Assembly: GCA_026929865.2 (NCBI GenBank)
Contig: CM049408.1
Coordinates: forward strand, 6,458,001-6,522,000
DNA length: 64,000 nt
Origin: Hyperoplus lanceolatus
Lineage: Eukaryota > Chordata > Actinopteri > Uranoscopiformes > Ammodytidae
Reading direction: 5' to 3'
Position numbers and translations under genes: made by a program. The notes below the pieces were generated by a model. The model saw only the letters and a list, made by a program, of their open reading frames with translations, was not told where the DNA came from and did not search any database. This document shows positions 42,964 through 55,300 of this stretch, piece after piece. Within the stretch, counting starts at the first letter, position 1, and every line of letters begins with the position of its first letter.

Positions 42964-45175
42964 CCTTTACAGGGAATTGAGATTCATATGCATGCACATA
43001 GGGCTACTCCAGAATCAAATCTTAACATACCAAATAGCTTCATAACATTATGAATGTTTTATGATTAAGATGCAATGTCTGACACTCTCTGTTGTTGTAG
43101 AAGTCTTTTCACAAGGGAACAGCCTGCCGCCGTTGGTTATTCATTGAGTTAAAAGCTTTTGTGAGTACATGCAGAAAGCTAAGGATGACAATGTCACTCA
43201 CACCCAGCAGAAGCTAAACAGAAATGTGACAAAAAAAAAAGCAATGTTGTGACTTGTGAACACAAAAACAGCTCTAGTTCCTCAACAAACTGGGATTGCT
43301 TTATAGCATTCACAGGAATATTGTATAGAACTGGTGATGGAAGCTAGTAACATATGACCACACTATCAAACGTGAAACACCAGGTTTGAATCAAACAACA
43401 CGTTTGTATTTTTTTTCTCTTTCAAATGTAGATGTGTCAACAACGCCAACGTTCATACTGCCCCGCTAATTGGTGTGCATCTCATGTCCTTGCATTGAAA
43501 AAAAAAAAAATCCATATCACTGTATTAGCAACCAAGCTAGTGAGTTACTTCATTTGCTAATAAAATGTTTGGAAGTTTGTTTAATCAGCTTTATTTTTCC
43601 TATTGACTTTTTATTGAACCCATGAGGATGTATGTTTAATATGTTTGCAAAATTGTGATGGAGGTTTGCCCAATCTAATCCACACTAAGAGAAGAATAAT
43701 TGCTTAGTATAATGGCACTGCTGCACGTTTCAAATGTTTTTCCATCTCAACACGATCTCAAAAGTCATCACAAGTCCGAAAGTTCCCGTGACAGCTACAG
43801 TATGCTTTTAGCTAAATGCTACCACCAGCATGCTAACATTCTCACAATGACAATATTAACATACTGGTGTTGTAATGCTTACCATTCACACCAGAATGCC
43901 TAAAGTTTGAATAATTAGAGCTAAATACAATCTTGTAGATCTTGGGTCATGAAAGTTTCCAATTAAAGTGTTGGACAAAAATGCAAATTTCCATAGGATG
44001 GCAGAGATAGATAAAAATGTGGGAGATTGTCAAATGTATTATAGTACCTCCTGATAGGGGCATACACATGTAGTAAATGTCATGGTGGTTAAAGACGTTT
44101 AAACTAAAACTACACAAGTGTGAACCTCATTACATAAAAATAAATTGTACACTTTGTTGTCATAAATCCGCTCATTACCACTTGGCAATGAAAGCTATGA
44201 CATCTCCCAGCTGTGCAGTCATTTGCTATTTACAAGAAACCTGCACGGGAAATCCATACACATGAATATAAATCAGCCAAGCACTTCAAGCAATTAGAAT
44301 AAGTTGCCAATAGTCCTTTGTATTCCAATTCTGAATTGGAGTCATTATCGTCGGTGTGCATGTACGGCACGAGAGCCCCTTTGAGTTTTATTAGCGCAAC
44401 AAAATTACATTTACCGCTGTCAGCTGAGACTTTATTTACCCCATTAATTAGCTTTTTTCTCTCTCTCATTCTCACTTGTGCAGCTCAGGGCCATATTCTG
44501 CTCACTCCATATGGCATTTTATGCTGACATCACACCTCCGACTTGTGGCTATGCATACATTGACGACAAAATCAATGATTCCCACTGCTAAATTTGTACA
44601 CAGGGACCTTTGCTTGGTCCTGCAAGACTGCCTTAATTCAACAATGATGAAGAATCAGTTTGATTACATAAAATATGGATTAATATTCCAGGCTAAGATA
44701 TGGTGATAGACAGTATCAGTTGCTATATCGCTGTCAGATATAGCAGAACCAGTCATAGCAATCTGTTGAAAGGAGATAGGAGTCGGTCCTTTTCAAGTTT
44801 AATTGGCATGACATGCTCATATGGTATCAATATGGATGATTCAACACTATTCTGGCATGTCTTCGGCTCGCCCTGTCTTTGATGGCAGTCCTACAGCTCC
44901 CTTGTACATTCATGGTAAGTTAGTTTGAATTAAAATCAAAATACTCATCCAATGATCTGTCAAGTCCCATTACTGTTTCTCACTGTGATGATTAGAACTA
45001 GAGCGGGGAGAAGGGAGGACTGCTAATGATGCACCAACACATTCTCTACGTGTGTTCACCGGTCAGGAACCATGGATTTATTGTTTACAGTAGCTATACA
45101 AGTTCAATGCAGTTTAAGGAGTCTTGTTTTATGGATGTTGATCATTTGTTCAACTCGGAATTGTCCACATCTAGG

Positions 45176-47827
45176 CAGTGGTTGACACTAACGGTTGCCC
45201 GCTTGCCCGGGACAACTGAAAATAATGTTTGGGAAAGTTGAGATTGCTTCTTGGTTGCCCGGACGGGCAAGTGGATTTTAGAGGGTTTGTCTGTAGTCTA
45301 GGCTATTTATTCCTGTGTTTTATAGTCTGCAAAAAAAAAAAATTCCCGCTAACTCACACAAAATAGATCGGCTATATTCGCAATTGAGCAGCTGCGCGCG
45401 GCAGCCAGCAGCATCACGGTCGCTCTTTCGCACTCGATCTCTCTCACTCTCACTCTCACAAACACACACACAGTTTGTGCGCAGTTTCGCTGTCTACGTT
45501 CCGAAAGCCGGCTCTATCCTACGGACCTGGTTCCGCTATATTCAAAACCCAGAAATCAATAACGTTTGAGCTTATCGATACCGCTATGGAGTCCAGTAGG
45601 CTAGGTCACATTATATAATTTTAAATATCGAGTCGGGTCATCTTCATCTAATTAGGCCTACTTCAGCGTATTATTCCATCACTGGACCGCATCATGGACT
45701 GTTAAGAGTGTATTCACACATGCCGTGTTTAGTTCGGTTGAAACAAACTCAGGTGCACTTCCGCCTTCGGTGCGCATTTTTCAGGCAGGTGTGAAAACAG
45801 CAATCGCACTCGGGGGCGGACCAAACAAGCGGTCCGAGACCCAGCTGAAGAGGTGGTCTCGGTGTGCTTCCATACGCACTCTGCTGCAGTTCGTTTGTGG
45901 TGTGAATTTTTCCGGACTCGATCCGACCCAAATGCAGGAGGCACTGTGCCTTTTCTTTCTTTTCTTTTTTAATACATCGTCGTCAGCTTCACATTATAGG
46001 AAAGTGTTGTTGTCGCCATTGTTAGGACGATAAGTTGTGGTTTGACCGGGAGCAAAGAACAATATATTACATTTGATAGACATGACGCGTAAAAATACTG
46101 ATGTGTTCAGCGATCAGATAAAGGAGAGGGGGAGCGTCTCGCACAGTGCCAACAGGTTCACGCTGCGCAAGAAGTGTGTGTTTTTATTTTGCTTCTCATG
46201 TAAGCTAATAGGCTACAATCCCCGTGTCAGTTTGGAGCTGAGCTGTGCCGAACAGACACCCAGCTGATACACAGCTTAATCAGATGAGTGTCAGCTTGAG
46301 CCTATTCTTCTCGCGAGCTGCGCGTCCAGCAGCAAAAATACAGTAAAAATTATGTTTCACATCGTAGGCTACAAGCCACATAACGTGGCATTGTCATAGG
46401 GCTACATATTATAACCATATGAAACAACAATAATTTGATGTTTTTCTTCTTTATTTATAGGTTAGATGTAGATCTTTTTATTATTTTTAACCCCATATTA
46501 TATCAATTATATATTTCGCAGTTTTTACTTCGTACTTCCTGCTTCTCTCGACCCCAGAATGTCTGTCCAATGAATGAATGACCTCAGATCACGTGTCGTT
46601 TTGCTTCCTAATGCTGGTTCACTTGCAAAAGGGGCTATTTGAAAGTGGACCACACCGAACAAAAAAAATCTGAACTCTATTTGGTCTGGACCAAAGCAAG
46701 TGCACTAGCGGACTTTCCCAGTGTGAATACACCCTAAAAGTGTTCTACCTTTGACTGTCTTGAAGAAACTCCTTCCACCCGCTCCGTCTAAAAAAAAAAA
46801 AAAAAAAACTCTTGTCTGCTGAGCCGCTGCAGACGGGCTCCGCACCGTCTCATCATTCATTCAATGCAGCGGTGATCAACAAACGAGAGACTGTAGCAAG
46901 TGACAAGTCCTGCAGTTAAAAAAATCGGATAGTTTTTAAATCCATATTAAAATCTGCACGATAAGACCTAGTTAGCTAAAAAAAAAATCGCAAACGGTTC
47001 AAATGTGATGTGTTCAGGTTGGCTCAGTAAAATGATTATTAGGCAAAGGTCAATAAAATGACATCATGCGTTCAAATGTAACATCAAGAAAATAAGAAAT
47101 TTAAGTTTTTCGCGGGAAGCTTGAATATTAGCCTACAGTTTGGGTAAAAAACTTGTTTTCCCAGCTATATAAACTAAATAGTAGGCCTAAATATGGAATT
47201 ATGACCTGTTTAAAGTCCTATCCTGAGCTCTGCTCATCATGTAAGCAATTAAAGCAATAATACCAGTTCTCTTTAAACAAGATAATAGAAAGGTATCGAT
47301 AAAGATTTGGATTGTGGAGTCTTTATAATGGTATCAATATGAATAGAAATGAATGATCCCCCTCCTTACTTACAGTATAACTGGGCAATAGCTTTAACAT
47401 GGTGGACTTTAATAATTTTATGGCACACGATCACTTTTTGGCACAATGTGACCGTTTTAAATAAGTAAACATTTTTCTGTGGAAGCTAACATTCAGCTTG
47501 ACTCTGAGCTAGACTGAGTTTTCTGAGCCCCTGGGCAAGGTGCATGGCAAAAAGAGGCCCTTTCACGATGCTGCAGCAGGACCAAGCGCTTGGTGTAGTG
47601 TGTGATGTCATGATATCTAGGCTTATATGAATTGTTGTTCGTTTTATGTGGTCAGGATGAGACTAGTAAGCAGTGTTTGCATTTAAGAGATAAGAGATCG
47701 CTAAAATGTATAATTCAATTAGCCTATACTGTATATATCATTGTTAAACAGTTTTTTCTGGGTTTTTTTTGGGCAAGTGAACACAACATTCGGGCAAGTG
47801 CATTTGAAACCTTAGTGTCAACCCCTG
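45176..47827. mobile_element. Non-autonomous hAT-like element, 5-bp target repeat
   Basis: The ends CAGTGGTTGACACTAA and, inverted, CAGGGGTTGACACTAA match at 15 of 16 positions. CTAGG flanks both ends (45171-45175, 47828-47832). GGGCAAG/CTTGCCC words are repeated just inside both ends. It contains a nested Harbinger-type MITE and no transposase. Confidence 0.8.
45706..46734. mobile_element. Harbinger-type MITE nested in the hAT-like element
   Basis: The ends GAGTGTATTCACAC and, inverted, GGGTGTATTCACAC are flanked by TAA at 45703-45705 and 46735-46737, a TWA target duplication. The 1029 bp is CpG-rich toward the left. The short ORFs are not coding. Confidence 0.8.
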
Positions 47828-47887
47828 CTAGGCATAATAAAGAGCAAATAAAAGACACAGTATCACAGTATGACTGCTACTAACAGT

Positions 47888-48843
47888 TAAGGCTGGCCCG
47901 AATACCATTTTTCAGGCTCCGAATATTCGTTGGTTTTTCCGAGCGAATATCCGGATATTCGGTCCAGAAAAACACCATCAAAAACAACATTAATAAAAAA
48001 AAATTTAAAAAAAAAAACGTTAATAATCCCTATACTCCCTGGAACCGATTTTGACAATATCTGCATATTATTTTGTTGAAGATTTAATAGCTTTTGAACG
48101 TTAATTAATAGGCCTAAGTAAGTTGGAGTTCCTTACCTTTTCCCCGTGGACGCGAACAGCTGTCCAAATCAGCTGTCCTCTCTTACGTAACGGGAGCTTT
48201 TCAATTAATCCTGGAATGTGCATCTTTGTTTTCAGGGAATTTATACAATAAATCCATAACAAGTACCGAATTATTGATTGTCTTATGTGTCCAAATTATA
48301 TCCATTATATTGACCGGGTATTGCCAAGACGTTCACGCTCTGCAGCAAGCCAGTCACAGCTTATGGGTGCGGTGCTGTACGTAAACGTACAGCTAAGCTA
48401 AGGTTAGCATTTAGCTAAGCATTACTTTTCCTCCCGAGATCCCGCTAATGTTGTGTTATAAAGTTAATGAAAACAAGTTATCTATTCTTCCTCCACCTCT
48501 CTCGCTTCTCTGCTTGGTGTCGCTTATAGTTTGCATCTCTTGCTCTGGTAACGTCACGTAGCATACAGCTGGTGTATCACCGGCTTTGAAAAGTTCAGCA
48601 GCCAACTAGGTCAAAGTTCAAAGGTGGTTCTGCCGTTCCAAATGGATCCAGTAGATGGCACCATTGTATAATGCGAGACCTACTGGACAATCAAGTCGCC
48701 CAGTTACAACAACAAGCACACCATTCATTACATTTTCTCAATTAAAAAAAAAAAAAAAACGAAGCTCCGAGTACTAATTTAAGCTCCGAATACTAATTTT
48801 CCGAACGAGTATTCGAATATTCGAATAATTCGGGCCAGCCCTA
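47888..48843. mobile_element. Non-autonomous hAT element with 8-bp target duplication
   Basis: The ends TAAGGCTGGCCCGAAT and, inverted, TAGGGCTGGCCCGAAT are flanked by a perfect CTAACAGT at 47880-47887 and 48844-48851. GAATATTCG and CCGGATATTCGG words cluster inside both ends. No coding sequence. Confidence 0.88.
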
Positions 48844-48851
48844 CTAACAGT

Positions 48852-50543
48852 AGAAATGGTTTCATTGATGTATTTTTAGATTGTTTAAACTGTCGCCGTG
48901 TCAGCTGATTTTCTTGGGGTTTTGTAGGGATCTAAACCAAAACCTGAACCCAGCCTATGGTTTCAGTTCTGACCCAAGTCAACCTGTCTGGTTGAGACGA
49001 ATTTGAGAGCTGAAACTAAGGCTGTATTTTTGTTAATCTAAAATGACATAATTCAACAATGCAAACAGTTTGCCTCTCAATCCCTTTCCCATTCCCTTTC
49101 CTCTTTATTTGCTCTTTGTAACAGATTCCTGTCTCAGCCCTCTCTAAGGCCACATACTTTCTCCCAGCTCCCCAGACCTTCCATCATCAAGCCGTCCACC
49201 AGACTCCCTCAGACTCATCCACCAGGCCTCCTTATTCATGTGTTCTCACTTCTGTCATCAGCCACACACGACATGTATCAGAATAATTTCTATGTTCTAT
49301 GCTAGTTTGTCTTTTCCACGGTGTTAAACTGCTTTTTCAGTTTTTTACCTACATGTACCTGCCACTAAGCTTTGTTTGGTGACACCTTAAATTAGCACAA
49401 CATGAATGATAATGAAATCATGCCTGAAAATTCATTAATTAATACATGTAGTACTTCAATAAAGGTGCAGTCAGTGATTCTGGAGAACCCCTCTTGTTGT
49501 CACAGACCAGTGTTACTCATTGCGCGTCTCTTGGTGGCTCGCTTGGCAGTGAAACAATACTGTGACATGATCATGCAGTTAATACAGATATTTCATAAAA
49601 CCATTAAAAACAAACAGATCTATAACATTAAACCTGTTGAACTAACGTGGCTGCTCTCTTACAAATAATTAATAAAATAATAAGTCAACAGCGGCATTAC
49701 AAGATGGAAATACAGACTAGGAAATATATTTAAACTTGCTCAGCCCTACGCAGACTGACAGCGGGGTTGCCAGATTTTCGGTTTTCATGCATTACAAGGG
49801 AGAACGTGCTCTTGGATGGATTGGACTACTGTGGGCAAAAAAAAAAAACTTGCGGCCAATAGAAATATCTTATGCATACCGTCTATCACAAGCATGCTCA
49901 CAAATATGGAGTTTATTAAATAATTAGCAAAAATAGATCTCGTTTTATATCACTAAATTGGACATTTAAATTGGAGGATACTAACAACCTGGCAACCATA
50001 CGCACGGTACCGCAACAACGCTAGCTTGGATGCGATTTCAACATTTCATGCTGGCTATTTAACTGGTGCTATAAGGACTGAAATTGACTGAACATGTGCT
50101 GATAATTTATAGATTTCTAGTCATAACCAGTTGGACAGATACAAAGCTCCACAAACGAGGAAAATGAAGTGTTTTGGCTAAACTGCATATTGTAAGTTCA
50201 CTTTGATCAGGCAGGGTTCCCAATTATTCCAGAAAAATAATAGGCTGCTAAATAGCTCACATAGTTGAATTAGCCTCTTAACTGTCCTCTCATAGTGCAC
50301 CAGATTGATGCATTTACCTTTGAAAGGTTAAACAAAAATGTATTCCACTGGGATATTATATGAACACACCCATTTTGATTATATGTAATTCATATTTTTT
50401 TTTTTTTTACAAATATTTGAATAAAAAGTAGGATAATCATGTATTTTTCAATAGCTTCCATGTTATGTGACCCAGTGTCTCCAAATTATTCCAGATAATA
50501 GTACACAGTCACACAGTTCTTCATTTTCCTCCAAAAGTGCACA
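48852..50543. other. No gene recognised
   Basis: The AAAGGTGCAGTCAGTGATTCTG-like sequence at about 49463 resembles the start of a fish MITE, but no partner end was found. Otherwise unassigned and AT-rich. Confidence 0.4.
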
Positions 50544-50700
50544 CAGAAAGAGAAATGTAGGGTTAGACAGTGAGACCATAAAACACTGTTTCTGCCTTTT
50601 CTCAGGCTAGGATGATCCGATTTTTTTTTTTTTTTTTTGCACATTTATATTTCATAGGATCTCCGAGTTCAATAGACCTTCATATTCCAACCGGTGAAGT
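50544..50700. repeat. Interspersed repeat, copy 2
   Basis: Matches 28810-28952 in the same orientation. It lacks the mirrored left arm seen in copy 1 and has a short extra segment after the TAGGGTT. Confidence 0.85.
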
Positions 50701-51375
50701 ATTTATTTATTTATTTATTTATTTATTTATTTCTTTCGGACAATTTCACACAATACACAATTATCTCTTTCACATCATAAATCTTAATTAGTATTGCCCG
50801 AAGGGTGACGGAAGAAGCCTAAGGCTTATCGAGTCCCGCCCCCACTTTCATCAGATTCAAAATCAGATTCACATTTACTGAACACAGAAAAGAAAAGAAA
50901 ACAGGAAAAAAAGAAAATAATGAAAAGTAAAAAATAAGAGAAAAATAAAAAATAAAAATAAAAATAAAAATAAAAGTAAAAGGAAGAAAATACACAAGGA
51001 TTCTATAGGAGGAGGAGTCTATAATTTTCCATAATTTTAGAGACATACATTATTTTGAAATTTCGCAAACTGCAACTCCCTGTGATATCTTCATCAAGTT
51101 CATTCCATAATTTAATACCCTTTACAGAAATCGAAAATGACTTAAGTGTGGTCCGTATGTTTTTCTCTATGAATTTTCTGTTTCTTCTTAAATCATGCGA
51201 GACTCCTCTGTCTTCAAACATTGCTTGTAAACTGACAGGAAGGCTTTTTTTTGAAGCCTTGTACATCATTTGTGCGGTGTGGTAACTTACTATGTACCGT
51301 AATTTGAGAATTCTACCATCGATAAAGAAGTTATTAGTGTGTGCCCTGTAAGTTGCTTGATATATTATTCGTAGG
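50701..51375 (-). pseudogene. LINE C-terminal fragment with ATTT tail
   Basis: Minus-strand translation reads IIYQATYRAHTNNFF, MMYKASKKSLPVSLQAMFED, RTTLKSFSISVKGIKLWNEL and LRNFKIMYVSKIMENY to a stop near 51003, the C-terminus of a fish LINE probably related to the one at 62.5 kb. The 3' UTR is A-rich and ends in about eight ATTT/AAAT units at 50701-50733. Everything upstream is missing. Confidence 0.75.
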
Positions 51376-51596
51376 CCTTTAAGTGAATGGGGGCGAATGG
51401 GGATGGGCTAATGGGGAATTTTTTAAACTTACAGGTGAAACTCGAAAATTTAGGAGACTTCCGGGTTACAGAGCATGGGGTAGGTGCGATCGCTCTATAG
51501 CGCCCACTAACTATTTCAGACCTAACTGATTAAACCCTATTCTCATCGATTTTTTTGTGCTTGTGTTGCTGGTAACACTGATACTGTTTTGGAGAA

Positions 51597-52337
51597 ATGC
51601 CTAGTAGCAAGAAAAACACAAAAAGAGATTCGGCAGAGTCAGATATGTCCTCGGACAGCGTGGTTAGCATGGACATTGGTGCTAGCACAATAGTTTCCAT
51701 TTCGGATCTGCTTGAGCAGCATAGAGCAGCCACCGCTGAGTTTAAATCCATAGCCGCTGAGTTTAAATCATCGTTCGCCAGGATGGACACTAAGCTGGAC
51801 AACATCCAGGCCGTGGTCTCAGGCCAGGGGAAACGTATAACCGATCTCGAGGAGAATGCAGAAACTGTTTGCGGACGCCTGGAGCAACCTGAAGCTACGT
51901 GCTCCTCACTGCAGGAAGATAACAAGCTGTTGAAAGCTAAACTATCAGATTTGGAAGGGAGAAGCAGGAGACAGAACGTTCATATTGTGGGCTTACCAGA
52001 GTCACTTGAGGGTGCACGCCTCACCGCCTTTTTCTCCGAGCTCCTCGTCAAGGTTTTTGGTGATCAAGTTCTCCCTTCTCCCCCGGAGCTGGACAGAGCT
52101 CACCGCACTCTGGCACCCAAACCGGGCCCGCATGAGAGGCCGCGACCCGTCGTCATCTGCTTTCACCGATACCAGACTAAAGACCTGATCATGAAAGAGG
52201 CACGTCAACAGGGCGAGCTGGAATACTACGGCCACAAGCTCCGGTTCTACGAGGAATACAGCGCGGAGGTCGTGAAGCGAGGCTGAATACAGGGGGGTCT
52301 TGGCTGAGCTTTATCAGCGCGGTCTCCGTCCCAAGGA
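51597..52337 (+). pseudogene. L1-type LINE ORF1 protein, truncated
   Basis: ORF1 of an L1/Tx1-like LINE, an RNA-binding chaperone of the transposition particle. The ORF starts at ATG 51597 with a basic, serine-rich N-terminus. A long coiled coil follows (roughly residues 30-125, with SISDLLEQHRAATAEFKSIA and ITDLEENAETVCGRLEQ), then the RRM-like core beginning RSRRQNVHIVGLPES, then PELDRAHRTLAPKPG and the ELEYYGHKLRFYEEYSAEV block. A small deletion near 52283 shifts the frame, which then resumes as AEYRGVLAELYQRGLRPK. The match ends abruptly at about 52337, where a Bel/Pao element in opposite orientation begins. About 200 bp upstream may be its 5' UTR. ORF2 is absent. Confidence 0.88.
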
Positions 52338-55300
52338 TTGTCTGGCTATCAACAAAATGGTACCACCTCTGAATCTGGATTCGGCTGTGCAGTTCAAAGT
52401 ACTTTCTTAGCCGTGAGGCAAACACTGCTCCACACATTTCTGCTTTGACGGCATCCCCTCCTTGATCCAAAGGAGTAAGTTTTGCTTTTGACTCCACCAA
52501 AAATGGATGACCGGGCCCTGGTCTGAACTCCACTGAGGTACATCACTGCTCCATAAGTATGCTCATCAACATCAGAGAATGATTGCCAGGGACCATCAGT
52601 AAAGCTTGGGGAAGTCAGTGCTCTGGTAAACTTGACTTTGGCAAGTTGGTCACTCTCAAAGAGCTTATTGCATCCTCCCTGGGAGCATCTGAGAGCGCTG
52701 TATCCCATGAGTCTCCACAGGTGCACTTCCACCCTTTGCTTCCTGGAATGCCCTCCGTACTCAGGATAGCTCCCTTCTGCTTGACGGAGTTACCAGGCCG
52801 ACTGATCATACAGCTCCTGACACTTGGCTCAGCAGTGCTCGCCGAGTCAGGGGTTGGGCGTTTGGGCTCTTATCTGCTCCTGCAGAAGGTCTTGGCCGAG
52901 TCTCATCTTTTTCTTTCTCCTTGAGAAGTTTATTCCCACCATGACATGGAGTTTGTCCTCTTCTACCATGTATCCAAGGCCGAGTGCCTTATTGTCCTCG
53001 TCTCGCATCTGGTTGGGTAAGACCATGGTCTTTTCCACAGCCTTTTCCAGCTTCTCACTGCACTCTTTCCTCCCACTTTGCTCAGAATAGACCCAAGGTT
53101 TGAGCTCGAACCCTCCAGCTTTCAGAATCTTTTCCACATTCGCTGTGATGGTTTTCAGCTGGTTTAAGCCATTGTGGGACGGGAGAATGTCATCAACGTA
53201 GCTGTCTTCTTGGAATTACCTGCCGTTCCTGTTTGAGGTGAGTGAAAGGTGGAGGTTGGCGGTTTCACGCATTGCAAGCTGTGTGCGATGCATCCTGCTG
53301 GCTTGTCACCGATGTTTACCCTGGTGATTGCATATTTCCCCAGCCCTTCGTCAGTCCTCTGAGTCACGCCCAAAAGGAATCTATGCAGGTGCATCTCCTT
53401 TTCTTCCAGCCAGATTGAGTTGTATCTTTTATGTCCCCTAGAGCAGCATGCACTCCACCCTGAATCTCAGAAGCACTGCACGAATCTGGTTGAGGACATC
53501 TGGGGCCTTTCATCAGTAGGTCGTTCAGGCTCACACCTCTGAACTTTGACTACTGTTCCAAACAAGTCTCACAGGGGTTGTGACAGAGTGGGGGTTTGAG
53601 CAGTTGAGGTGACTCACATACCATACTGGACCATGCCAGCTGATCACGTCTCTGGACAACTTGCTGCCGCTTTCGATACATCATGTCATGACTTTGGTTA
53701 TATAGGCGATTTTCCATTCAGGTTCTTGGCCACATTTTCCGTCCTGAGGAATGTGGCCTCCACAATCCTTTTATTGTTCGTCAGGGAGTATGGATCCTCT
53801 ACCCATGGATATCTGGTATGCTATGTGGTTCCTTGTTGTGGGCGCTTCCTAGACGTAGGTGAGACCATCTTTCACCACTTGGAGCCTTGCTCCCCAGCAA
53901 GAGTCATTTCCTTTCCACCCGGCTGACAGCTCCACAGCGGCAGCCCACACTTCGGCTCACATCCTGCACCAATGCTGTCCCATCTCCACCACTTTAAAAA
54001 GTCTTGGTTGGTGGCTGAAGTGCTTGATTCACAGAGCTGGATGGTGCCTTGATGTTTTGCTAGCGGACGCTCTTGGACCATGCTGGTGAGTTGTTCCTCA
54101 TATCTTGCAGCCGCTGCTCTCATCGACCTTGCGAAGTGTGTCTTGGACATGTGGGCTGACCCGGTGAGTTCTTCAAAGAGCCCAGATGCGTTCCTCCCAC
54201 TGCTCTCCCTAGTGGGTCAGTCCCACAGCACAAGGTCTCCAACGGCTCTGATCCTCTGTGGCGCTAGCTGACCTTCTTTGTGGCTAATGAGCAGACTTAC
54301 TTCTTTAGGTCTTCGGAGTTCATCCAGTGGTACATCTGGGAAGAATCTCTGGAGTTGCTTTGGTGCCACATGTTTGTGTATCTCTGCAATACTGTCAAGT
54401 CCATAACACACCAATTGGTGGGCTCTGAGAGTGCCTTTTGGTGTCTTTACTCTGATATTGAGGAGGTATCGTTTTGTCTCTACACAAACCTCCATGCCCC
54501 CAACGCTACATGGACGACAAGTGTGACTTCTTCATTTGAGGTTTAGCTCTGCTTGCAGTCTTGTGGGTTATGTAATTGGTGTCAGAAGCCAACCGATTAA
54601 TGTTCCAATTTTCGTTCCAGCATGCTTGCTGTGACCTCAACAAGCATCATCAGTACTGGCAGCTCTTGAAGTCCGCTCTTAAAAAGGCTTGGTTGGTCTT
54701 TGACAGCGTTGAAAGCCCTGATGCAGTGTTAAAAATACATTTCTGTATTGGTTTGCCACCAAGTAGAGTTTCCCAAGAAATCCTCCTGCTCCTCTGTGTA
54801 CTTCCTCCTGCCTTTATCCCCTTCCGGACTGAACCTGCTCCTCTTCTGACCCTCGCTGCTTTTCTCTGCCTCAGCATTGGGGCACAGATAGAAGTGGTGC
54901 TCAGGAGTATCTGCATCCCTGCAGTCCTGGTTTCTGCACAGGAATCCAGGTTTGTACCAGAGCCATCACGAACCTCCAAACACTCTGCATGCTCCCAACC
55001 TTTTTACTGCAGCTCTCTTCTCTGCTAGTTTCAGTGCTCGGAACTGTCTGCAAAATAGATTTTCCTTCTGTGCTTTACATCACTGCAGACCACACCCTTC
55101 TTGGTCGCTTGATTTGGTTGACTTGGTTCTGGCATATCTTGGCTCCACCTGGTTCTCTTCTCTTGCTTGGCTCTTCCTCCTTCAGTTGTTCAAGCTGTTC
55201 ATATATGCTCTCCTGGTCTTTGAGGAATGCCAAGAGACTGTCAAAAACAGATTTTCTTTGATGCTCACACTAGTCTTTCCTGTCTGCCGTACACAAGCCA

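Larger units (their letters stand above)
38373..45170. other. Gene-poor region without recognisable repeats
   Basis: Nearly 7 kb contains no domain-bearing ORF, only short random ORFs and a GA microsatellite at 39500-39532. Long stretches (about 41700-42120, 42820-42990, 44200-44540) are complex, balanced in composition and rich in homeodomain-type TAATTA words. They could be conserved regulatory elements of a distant developmental gene, but alignment would be needed. Confidence 0.45.

Noticed and set aside
49463-50220. Possible MITE starting AAAGGTGCAGTCAGTGATTC
   Set aside because: The matching right end was not found.
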